Positions 1 through 5,334 of a stretch of DNA of 5,467 nucleotides are shown piece by piece. The DNA lies in assembly GCA_947177375.1 (NCBI GenBank), contig CAMWUF010000091.1, positions 1-5,467 of the forward strand, given 5' to 3'. Origin of the DNA: an uncultured Ruminococcus sp. Its GTDB lineage: Bacteria; Bacillota; Clostridia; Oscillospirales; Ruminococcaceae. The notes below the pieces were generated by a model, which was given only the letters and a program-made list of their open reading frames with translations, ran no database searches and had not been told where the DNA came from. Numbering within the stretch: the stretch's first letter is position 1; the number at the start of each line of letters is the position of its first letter. A program made the position numbers and the translations under genes.

Positions 1-15
1 CTACTAAATTTATCA

Positions 16-1296
16 TTAAAATTCAATTTTTCCATATAAGCCAGCATTTAATTCATCTTCTGGTCTTGGTCGCTTATAGTCTTTTTCAAAACTTGTTTTC
101 ATGGAATCCATAGAAATCCTTGATGGTGTAATTTCCTGATTTTTCTTGCGATAATTATCACCATGTTTCTTATTATGACGGCGATTACTATTTCTGCGAC
201 CACGGTCACGATAATTTTTTTGCGTTCTAACAGACGGATTTTCAGACGAAATAATCACTTTACGATAGGGTTCTTCTCCCGTGCTTTTGGACGTAACACC
301 GTCAATTTCTGCAATCACAGAATGAATAATTCTTCTTTCATACGGATTCATTGGCTCCAATGTTGTCTGACGACCTGTCCGAAGCACATTTTTTGCAATT
401 TTTGTTGCAAGTTCTTCTAAAGTTTTTCTACGGCGTTCACGATAATTTGCACTGTTAAGAATAATTCTATAATATTCTTTGTCACCATGATTAGCAATCA
501 TAAATGTTAAATATTGCAATGCATCTAGTGTATCACCATGCTTGCCAATGACAGCACCATTTTTTCCTGCCTGAATATCAATTAAAGCACTTTCACCGCC
601 TGCATTGACTTTTAATTCTGCCTGTATACCCATAGTATTCAGAATTCCTTGCAGATAAGTTTTCGCCCGTTCAATTTTCTGGAGTGCTTGCTCAGACGGT
701 TCTCCTGTAATTAATTCTGTATCTGACAAAACTGGAGCTGACTTTTTGTATTCTGCCAGCTCTTGCACTGGAATTTCAACATCATTTTCAACTTCTGTTG
801 AAATTTCTTCTGGTTCTGTATTTATGACAGGTTCTTCTTCTGGGATTTCAACAGGCTTTTCAACCTCTGTTGAAATTTCCTCTGATTCTGTATTTATGAC
901 AGGTTCTTCTTCCAGAATTTCAACATCATTTTCAACCTCTGTTGAAATTTCTTCTGGCTCTATATTTATGATAGGTTCTTCTTCTGGGATTTCAACAGAC
1001 TTTTCAACCTCTGTTGAAAATTCTTCTAACTCTGCATTTATGACAGGTTCTTCCACTGGATTTTCAACAATATTTTCAACCCCTGGGGAAAATTCTTCTT
1101 GTTCCATAGAAATAACTGGTTCAACTGCAACATAAGTTGCACGAATTTTCGCTTCACCTTTTAACCGTCCAAAAAATAAGCCTTTCTTAGGTTCTTCCAA
1201 AATTTCAAACTGTATCTCTTCTTCATCTGCACCAAATGTACGTGATGCTAATGCTTTTGCATCTTCAACAGTTCTTGCTGTAAAAATTTGTGTCAT
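16..1296 (-). CDS. jag: Jag/KhpB RNA-binding protein (Jag_N-KH-R3H) with expanded acidic repeat linker
   Basis: This is the cytoplasmic RNA-binding protein Jag (KhpB, EloR), which in other Firmicutes partners KhpA and influences cell elongation and RNA stability. The 426 residues show a Jag_N domain at about 1-55 (KKGLFFGRLKGEAKI). An acidic linker of five 24-residue repeats follows at 58-177. A type II KH domain lies at about 205-275 with its GxxG loop GKHG at 251-254. An R3H domain lies at about 276-350, with R321-x3-H325 in YERRIIHSVI. A basic tail (about 356-410) ends in LYGKIEF. Family members are often nearer 200-260 residues; the repeats account for much of the excess. The ATG has only a weak site, AGCAGG, 11 nt upstream. 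Its usual neighbour yidC is now separated from it by a TnpB element. The stop codon overlaps an ATG that continues off the window. The product call is secure; the role in this organism is inferred. Confidence 0.96.
   Translation of the reverse strand: MTQIFTARTVEDAKALASRTFGADEEEIQFEILEEPKKGLFFGRLKGEAKIRATYVAVEPVISMEQEEFSPGVENIVENPVEEPVINAELEEFSTEVEKSVEIPEEEPIINIEPEEISTEVENDVEILEEEPVINTESEEISTEVEKPVEIPEEEPVINTEPEEISTEVENDVEIPVQELAEYKKSAPVLSDTELITGEPSEQALQKIERAKTYLQGILNTMGIQAELKVNAGGESALIDIQAGKNGAVIGKHGDTLDALQYLTFMIANHGDKEYYRIILNSANYRERRRKTLEELATKIAKNVLRTGRQTTLEPMNPYERRIIHSVIAEIDGVTSKSTGEEPYRKVIISSENPSVRTQKNYRDRGRRNSNRRHNKKHGDNYRKKNQEITPSRISMDSMKTSFEKDYKRPRPEDELNAGLYGKIEF
766..1125 (-). repeat. 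Five tandem 72-bp coding repeats in jag (24-residue units)
   Basis: Jag residues 58-177 fall into five in-frame 24-residue units: 58-81, 82-105, 106-129, 130-153 and 154-177. Each is a variant of EEPVIN-x-E-x-EE-(I/F)-STEVE-x2-VEIPE. The first unit is the most diverged (VEPVISMEQEEFSPGVENIV). Units 2 and 4 carry EK(S/P)VEIPE, whereas units 3 and 5 carry ENDVEI. This alternation suggests that a 48-residue, 144-bp pair was itself duplicated. The segment is strongly acidic and should be an extended or coiled spacer between Jag_N and KH. A repetitive ORF on the opposite strand is only a shadow of it. Confidence 0.95.
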
Positions 1297-1335
1297 AATC
1301 GCTATAACCTGCTACTCAAAATAAATATACCCATA

Positions 1336-1466
1336 TTGAGAAAATTCCTGCTTCCACCTGTATGCTTTTGATTCTGACAAGTCAAAATCTACTCACAAGT
1401 TCTTGTACAGTCCACAGGCGTAAATTCCCATATAGCCTACGGTACCTACTTATCAATGCTGATTTA
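1336..1466 (-). ncRNA. Candidate TnpB omega RNA (right-end guide RNA scaffold)
   Basis: TnpB proteins use an RNA made from the 3' end of tnpB and the transposon right end, with the guide copied from flanking DNA. This flank can fold in that way. CCGTAGGC (1442-1435) pairs with GCCTGTGG (1419-1412) over 8 bp with two G-U pairs. ACAA/TTGT form a small hairpin at 1395-1406. TTTTGA/TCAAAA pair at 1366-1387. The segment ends in GGAAGCAGGAATTTTC then TCAA, after which the guide would begin at 1335 with TATGGGTATATT. The 5' end is unknown and probably extends into tnpB. Structure and boundaries are read by eye, so the element type is more certain than the exact RNA. Confidence 0.5.
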
Positions 1467-2648
1467 TGCGATTTGATAAGTTTGACAATCTCGTAAATTT
1501 AAGCTTGCGTTAAAATCTCTATTCGCTGTATATCCACATGCAGAACAAATATAGATTCTGTCTGATAATTTTAAATCTGACTTCATACAACCACAGTTAT
1601 GGCAAGTTTTGCTTGACGGGTAAAATCTGTCAACAAATCGTAATTCTATGCCATATGCTTTGCATTTTGCTTGCAGTTTTGTTCTGAATGCAAAAAATTT
1701 CTGCTGTGCAATTGCTTTTGCAAGATGTCTGTTCTTCATCATTCCACTAATATTCAAATCTTCTAAAGTAATCCACGCTGGCTTGGTTTTCACCAGTCTA
1801 GAAATCACTTGATTGATGTAATCGGTTCTGATACAATCAAGTCTGTGATGAAGTCTTTGTACTTTCAGCTTTTGCTTTTGGATATTTTGTCGAGTAGCCT
1901 CTCCTTTCAAATTATTTGATTTATTGAATAATTTTTTCAAACTTTCATATTTCCTTGAAAGTTTTCTCATCTGTCGTTTCAAACTTTTTTCAAGTTTCCT
2001 GATACAGACAGATTTGTTCCTATTTTTAAAACTTCTGCCATCTGAACAAACTGCAAAGTCTTTTATTCCTAAGTCAATGCCAATTCCCCAATCATGCAAA
2101 ACAGGCTTTTGTGATTCTGCTTCTTCCACCAGAACAGAAACATAATATCTTCCTGCTTTCCTGGAAACAGTACCACTTCTTATGCTATGCGTTTTTGCAT
2201 TTGTTGGAATATAGCCTTTTTCTTTTACTCTTATCCAACCCAATGTTGGAATTTTAATTCGATGTCTTTCACACGGAATAATTGTTTTTGCATCTGTTCT
2301 CACAAAATACATTTTTATATCTGAAATCCATTTTTTCTTGTAATTTGGAAATCCTGCTTTGTGACGGAAAAAATTTTGAAACGCTCTTTGTGCGTTCATG
2401 ATACTTTGCTTGACAGATTTACTGCTGACTTCCTTTATCCATGAAAATTCGGGATTTTGAGGGATAAATTCTCGATTCAGCCAGATAGAAAATTCATAAC
2501 CCGAAACAAATCTTTGTTCTGTTTCATAGATTTCTTTACTATGTGCTAAATAAAAATTATAGACAAATCTGCATACCCCAATTGCCCTGTTAATCATTTC
2601 TTTTTGTTTCAGGGTTGGAGCAATTTCTGTTTTATAACTTTTTAGCAA
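1464..2648 (-). CDS. tnpB: TnpB RNA-guided endonuclease (IS605 OrfB family)
   Basis: TnpB is a compact RuvC nuclease, ancestral to Cas12, that cuts DNA matching its omega-RNA guide beside a transposon-adjacent motif. The start is taken as TTG at 2648, preceded by AAGGAG with a 9-nt spacer. It gives MLKSYKTEIAPT, like the usual family N-terminus, and 394 residues. The reading frame is open further to a GTG at 2681 (405 residues). An ATG at 2657 touches the AAGGAG and has no spacer. Numbered from the GTG, RuvC-I is GIDLGIKDFAV (D203), RuvC-II is ITLEDLNISGM (E307), and RuvC-III is NRDFNASLNL (D389). A four-cysteine zinc finger (C360, C363, C379, C382) lies between RuvC-II and RuvC-III. All catalytic residues are kept and no frameshift is seen, so the protein looks functional. 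No tnpA neighbour is present. The gene lies in the same direction as the host operon. Confidence 0.95.
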   Translation of the reverse strand: MLKSYKTEIAPTLKQKEMINRAIGVCRFVYNFYLAHSKEIYETEQRFVSGYEFSIWLNREFIPQNPEFSWIKEVSSKSVKQSIMNAQRAFQNFFRHKAGFPNYKKKWISDIKMYFVRTDAKTIIPCERHRIKIPTLGWIRVKEKGYIPTNAKTHSIRSGTVSRKAGRYYVSVLVEEAESQKPVLHDWGIGIDLGIKDFAVCSDGRSFKNRNKSVCIRKLEKSLKRQMRKLSRKYESLKKLFNKSNNLKGEATRQNIQKQKLKVQRLHHRLDCIRTDYINQVISRLVKTKPAWITLEDLNISGMMKNRHLAKAIAQQKFFAFRTKLQAKCKAYGIELRFVDRFYPSSKTCHNCGCMKSDLKLSDRIYICSACGYTANRDFNASLNLRDCQTYQIA

Positions 2649-2657
2649 TTTTTTCAT

Positions 2658-2663
2658 CTCCTT
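2658..2663 (-). promoter_or_regulatory. Ribosome binding site that sets the tnpB start
   Basis: AAGGAG on the minus strand is followed by a 9-nt spacer and a TTG codon at 2648. It directly abuts an ATG at 2657, which is too close to be used. It lies inside the frame opened by the GTG at 2681, which has no good site of its own. This favours the TTG start. Confidence 0.65.
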
Positions 2664-2743
2664 ATGCGTATATTTTTGCACTCTTATATATACACTTCTG
2701 TCAATGCTTTTATTAACTATTTTATAACAACTCCTGATTATCT

Positions 2744-4009
2744 TTATTTTTTCTTCTTGGAGTTCTTTTCGTCTTGTCCTGTTGCAGCAGAATTTGTACT
2801 TGTATCACCATATTTTTCAGCCATGCGTTTTCTTGCCTCACGGATTACGGCTGTATTATATTCTTTTATTTCAGAACGTGATAATCTTGCTTCTTCATGC
2901 AAACTGTCAGAATATCGTACTCTGTTAGATGCTGTATCAGAATTGCCTTGTTGCTGTTGTTTCATTAATTCTTCCTGTTGTTCCATGAGTTTCTGCATCA
3001 TAGAAGGACGGCGTTTGGATTTCTTCGCTTTCTGGCGTTCTGCTTCACCAATTTTTTCTATGCGTTCTTCATTGAACCATGCAAATAATATCACACTCTG
3101 TAAAAATGAAAATACAGATGAACACAGCCAATAAAAACCGACACCCGCTGGCACAGTAAATGCTAACCAAACAGAAAATAATGGCATGATATAAAGCATT
3201 GCATTCATACCGCCCATACTTGGCATATCTGGATTACGTTTTTTTTGCATTCTTTGCGTATAAATTGTAAATAATAATTGCATTAATCCAGATAAAATTG
3301 GTATCAGGAACAGAAAGAAATTGGAATTTTCAGAAATTTTTGTGCTAGGGGTTTCGCTTAAATTCGCTTTTCCTAATGTAAATGTTCTTGCAAATTGTGT
3401 AACTTCTGGAACAAAATCAGCATTAATAGATGTAATTGCCTGTTTTTGTTCTGTATCATTTTCTATAAAGCTAATCTCACCATTTTCTACAACTGCTTGA
3501 AATGCCTCAGGATTTTGCAACATTTTTTCCATGATAACTAATTCCTGACGCATACTATTTTTCTGCAATACTTGTTCTGCATTGCTAGGGTCTTCATCAA
3601 TGGAAATCACAATTGCTTTTGCTTCTTCTATGATTTGATTATCATAATTTAAAATATAAGTCATAGGCTTATAGACAACAGCAAGCACACCCCATAATAA
3701 AAGCAATGGGATAAATGATGTTAAACAGGAAGAATAGGGATTAATATTTTCGTCCTGATATAATTGCATTTGTTCCATCTGGAGTTTTTCAGGTTCATTT
3801 TTATAGCGTTCCTGTAATTTTTTCAGTTTCGGATTTAATAACTGCATTCTTGCAGAGCTTTTCTGCTGTTTGTAAGAAATTGGAAATAATATCATTTTCG
3901 TTACAAATGTAAACAGAATAATTGCAATGCCATAGTTACTTACTAAATGATAAATCCATTTCATAAGCGGTCCTAATAGCGAAGCAATCAGATTTGTTAT
4001 AAAATTCAA
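2744..4009 (-). CDS. yidC: YidC/Oxa1 family membrane protein insertase
   Basis: YidC inserts and folds membrane proteins, alone or with SecYEG, and in Gram-positives is a five-span protein. The 421 residues show TM1 at about 24-45 (YGIAIILFTFVTKMILFPI), TM2 at about 97-114, TM3 at about 231-250, and TM4 and TM5 at about 268-312. YKQQKSSARM and the PKLKKLQERYKNEPEKLQ helix after TM1 are the family's cytoplasmic hairpin. The conserved groove arginine of TM1 appears as K38. A loop of about 110 residues (120-230) separates TM2 and TM3, longer than in Bacillus. The basic tail (314-421, ending KNSKKKK) is suited to ribosome contact. No lipobox is seen. The start is TTG, with GAGG 10 nt upstream; the next ATG (residue 16) would cut into the N-terminal helix. 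It lies 41 nt after yidD. Its usual partner jag is displaced by the TnpB insertion. Confidence 0.96.
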   Translation of the reverse strand: MNFITNLIASLLGPLMKWIYHLVSNYGIAIILFTFVTKMILFPISYKQQKSSARMQLLNPKLKKLQERYKNEPEKLQMEQMQLYQDENINPYSSCLTSFIPLLLLWGVLAVVYKPMTYILNYDNQIIEEAKAIVISIDEDPSNAEQVLQKNSMRQELVIMEKMLQNPEAFQAVVENGEISFIENDTEQKQAITSINADFVPEVTQFARTFTLGKANLSETPSTKISENSNFFLFLIPILSGLMQLLFTIYTQRMQKKRNPDMPSMGGMNAMLYIMPLFSVWLAFTVPAGVGFYWLCSSVFSFLQSVILFAWFNEERIEKIGEAERQKAKKSKRRPSMMQKLMEQQEELMKQQQQGNSDTASNRVRYSDSLHEEARLSRSEIKEYNTAVIREARKRMAEKYGDTSTNSAATGQDEKNSKKKK

Positions 4010-4050
4010 AAGTTCAGCACCTCAATTCTTCATGTTCCAACTCAAAAAAA

Positions 4051-4317
4051 TTATTTATGTTTCTGCTGTGATGATGCTGGATATATGACTTGTTTCCATG
4101 TACAGGATACTGGAACTTCATCAATCCCACCTTTTACCCATGGGTGACAGCGTAATATTCTAAATATTGCTAATGCAAGTCCTTTTCCCATGCCAAACCG
4201 TTCAATTGCAGTGACTGCATATTTTGAACAAGTCGGATAATACCGACAACATGGAGGAAACAATGGAGAGATGCATTTTCTATAACATTTTATCATCAGC
4301 AACAGGATATATTTCAT
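4051..4317 (-). CDS. yidD: Membrane protein insertion efficiency factor YidD
   Basis: YidD is a small, membrane-associated protein that helps YidC-dependent insertion; its exact mechanism is not settled. The 88 residues match the family in length and motifs. The N-terminus is a hydrophobic or amphipathic helix (MKYILLLMIKCYRKCISPLF). The family core follows, with CCRYYPTCSKYA at about 23-34 and ILRCHPWVKGGIDEVP at about 54-69. The ATG has AAAGGA with a 9-nt spacer. It starts 35 nt after the rnpA stop and ends 41 nt before yidC, consistent with co-transcription. Confidence 0.96.
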   Translation of the reverse strand: MKYILLLMIKCYRKCISPLFPPCCRYYPTCSKYAVTAIERFGMGKGLALAIFRILRCHPWVKGGIDEVPVSCTWKQVIYPASSQQKHK

Positions 4318-4352
4318 AACAGCTTGTCCTTTATGATTAATTTTAATTAATA

Positions 4353-4730
4353 TTATTTTCCCGATTTTCTGGGGAATTGCTGATATGTTCCCGCATAAAT
4401 CTGATGCAAAGCAGGAATACCATATTTAGACAGCCAACGGCTTAACACACAAGAATTAATTTCTGTAATATGTGTTCTTGCAACAATCACAATATCCATT
4501 CCGACAGGTGCATAAATTTCCTGTTCCCGCCATGCCTGTCGGATAATTCTTCTTGCTCTGCTACGGCAAACAGCATTGCCAACTTTTTTACCAGTTGTAA
4601 TACCAAGACGATTACATGACAAACGATTTTGTTTTGCATAAATAATTACATTCTGTGAAACAACACATTTGCCTTTATGATAGCAAATCTGAAAATCTTT
4701 ATTTTGCTTTAATATTTCTGTATATAACAT
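4353..4730 (-). CDS. rnpA: Ribonuclease P protein component
   Basis: RnpA is the protein subunit that binds the RNase P RNA and helps it cleave the 5' leader from pre-tRNA. The start is the ATG at 4730, with GGAGG 10 nt upstream, giving 125 residues, the normal family length. The frame is open for 16 more codons to 4778, but that start lies inside the terminator hairpin and adds a non-family extension. The family core is visible: a substrate-binding region at about 13-35, NRLGITTGKKVGNAV at 40-54, then the RNR-like helix CRSRARRIIRQAWR at 55-68. The middle N of the classic RNR triplet is S57, leaving R56 and R58. The gene follows rpmH, as in most bacteria, but a strong hairpin separates them. 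Confidence 0.96.
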   Translation of the reverse strand: MLYTEILKQNKDFQICYHKGKCVVSQNVIIYAKQNRLSCNRLGITTGKKVGNAVCRSRARRIIRQAWREQEIYAPVGMDIVIVARTHITEINSCVLSRWLSKYGIPALHQIYAGTYQQFPRKSGK

Positions 4731-4740
4731 ACAAATGCTA

Positions 4741-4745
4741 CCTCC
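4741..4745 (-). promoter_or_regulatory. Ribosome binding site that sets the rnpA start
   Basis: GGAGG on the minus strand lies 10 nt before the ATG at 4730. It falls after the terminator hairpin, so it marks 4730 rather than the upstream in-frame ATG at 4778 as the true rnpA start. Confidence 0.8.
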
Positions 4746-4755
4746 GTCTGCGAGT

Positions 4756-4790
4756 AAAACAAAAAGACCACAAATCATGATTTGTGGTCT
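4756..4790 (-). terminator. Intrinsic terminator or attenuator between rpmH and rnpA
   Basis: Bases 4765-4790 form a perfect 26-nt palindrome: arms AGACCACAAAT and ATTTGTGGTCT around a CATG loop. On the minus strand the stem runs straight into TTTTTGTTTTA. It begins six bases after the rpmH stop. The plus-strand side lacks a T-tract, so it acts for minus-strand transcription only. Since rnpA, yidD and yidC have no evident promoter of their own, partial termination that gives much more L34 than RnpA is the likely role. Confidence 0.88.
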
Positions 4791-4796
4791 GACTCG

Positions 4797-4931
4797 TCAA
4801 TGGGAAAGTCTTTTTCTGCCCTTTGCTCTCCTACGAGCTAAAACCTTTCTGCCGTTTCTGTCGGACATTCTTTTCATGAAGCCATGCTCTTTTTTTCTGT
4901 GCAACTTCTTAGGCTGATAAGTTCTTTTCAT
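4797..4931 (-). CDS. rpmH: 50S ribosomal protein L34
   Basis: L34 is a small basic protein of the large ribosomal subunit. Translation of the minus strand from the ATG at 4931 gives 44 residues, the family's usual length. It starts MKRTYQPKK, continues EHGFMKRMSDRNGRKVLA, and ends RRRAKGRKRLSH before TGA. The HGF-x-x-RM and NGR-x-VLARRRAKGRKRLS motifs are diagnostic; the residue after HGF is M19, where R is usual. AGAGGAGG lies 8 nt upstream of the ATG. It is the first gene after the strong promoter at 5034-5062 and is followed six bases on by a terminator hairpin. Confidence 0.98.
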   Translation of the reverse strand: MKRTYQPKKLHRKKEHGFMKRMSDRNGRKVLARRRAKGRKRLSH

Positions 4932-5033
4932 GTAAAACGCCTCCTCTCTGAATTGCCACGTGTTCTGATAGTTACCAGTACAACATAACCAATTTTTGCA
5001 TCTAATACTTTCAATGTATTTTCATACTATCTT

Positions 5034-5083
5034 ATTATAGCCGATTTATCGTATTCTGTCAAGGGGTTTTTTCAAATTTTTTT
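5034..5083 (-). promoter_or_regulatory. Strong sigma-A promoter with UP element for the rpmH operon
   Basis: On the minus strand TTGACA (5062-5057) and TATAAT (5039-5034) are exact consensus hexamers with a 17-bp spacer. Just upstream, A-tracts (5083-5067, seven A, TTTG, six A) resemble an UP element that contacts the RNA polymerase alpha subunit. Transcription should start near 5027, leaving a leader of about 95 nt before rpmH. Such a promoter suits a ribosomal protein gene and probably serves the whole cluster. Confidence 0.92.
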
Positions 5084-5130
5084 CAGCTCTGTGTTCTCAA
5101 CCAAATCAAACATGTTCTATCATTTTTCAG

Positions 5131-5199
5131 CTGACTTATTATCTTCTGGGAAAAATATTTGCAATTTTCTTAACTGACTTATTATCTTCTGGGAGAAAT
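5131..5199. repeat. Pair of 26-bp direct repeats upstream of the rpmH promoter
   Basis: Two copies start at 5131 and 5174 and differ at one base in 26. The shared core begins CTGACTTATT and continues ATCTTCTGGGA, with starts 43 bp apart. Looser relatives may follow: a split copy at about 5237-5281 (CTGACTAATTTC, then ATATCTTCAGGAAAAAA) and CTGATTTTCTGGCAAT at 5305-5320. The repeats are not palindromic. Their function is unknown; a binding site for a regulator or an origin protein is possible. Confidence 0.85.
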
Positions 5200-5334
5200 T
5201 TTTTTCCTGTTTCTGATAAATTTATTTTTCTCCAGTCTGACTAATTTCAATCGCTTTTTAAATATCTTCAGGAAAAAATTTTCATGCTTTTTTAACTAAA
5301 TGCCCTGATTTTCTGGCAATAAAAATATATTATG

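Larger units (their letters stand above)
1336..2705 (-). mobile_element. TnpB-only IS200/IS605-superfamily element (IS1341-like) between yidC and jag
   Basis: The insert separates yidC from jag and carries one gene, tnpB, with no TnpA (Y1 transposase), so it would depend on a transposase supplied in trans. The right end is placed at a minus-strand TCAA (1339-1336), the tetranucleotide used as right cleavage site by IS608. It follows a conserved-looking GGAAGCAGGAATTTTC stretch. The left end is not resolved; it should lie between the yidC stop and the tnpB start, and 2705 is a rough guess. A possible sub-terminal hairpin (2666-2695, 8 bp with one G-T pair) lies near the left end. No terminal inverted repeats or target duplication are seen, as expected for this superfamily. 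No terminator is evident in the flanks, so yidC read-through into jag remains possible. Confidence 0.75.

Noticed and set aside
163..420. Plus-strand ORF of 85 residues opposite jag
   Set aside because: It lies wholly within the jag KH-R3H coding region, has no family motif, and jag is a clear match in the other strand.
766..1125. CRISPR-like array from the regularly spaced repeats
   Set aside because: The units are contiguous, in frame within jag and have no unique spacers.
746..1135. Plus-strand Ser/Thr-rich repetitive ORF that looks like a surface protein
   Set aside because: It is the antisense reading of the 72-bp jag repeats and keeps their period only because the repeat length is a multiple of three.
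2676..2704. Promoter in the tnpB left end from a TTGACA at 2704-2699
   Set aside because: No TATAAT-like hexamer lies at 16-18 bp; the nearest, TATAAG at 2688-2683, is only 10 bp away.
2664..3134. Plus-strand ORF of 156 residues opposite yidC
   Set aside because: It overlaps the yidC C-terminal half on the other strand and shows no recognisable domain.
4731..4778. Longer rnpA start adding 16 residues
   Set aside because: The extra codons lie in the terminator stem and T-tract and have no ribosome binding site; GGAGG points to the ATG at 4730.
4735..4917. Plus-strand ORF of 60 residues across the rpmH region
   Set aside because: It crosses the terminator hairpin and is antisense to rpmH, which is unmistakable.
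5139..5189. TTATCTTCT in the direct repeats as DnaA boxes
   Set aside because: It differs from TTATCCACA at three of nine positions, including the conserved 3' half.
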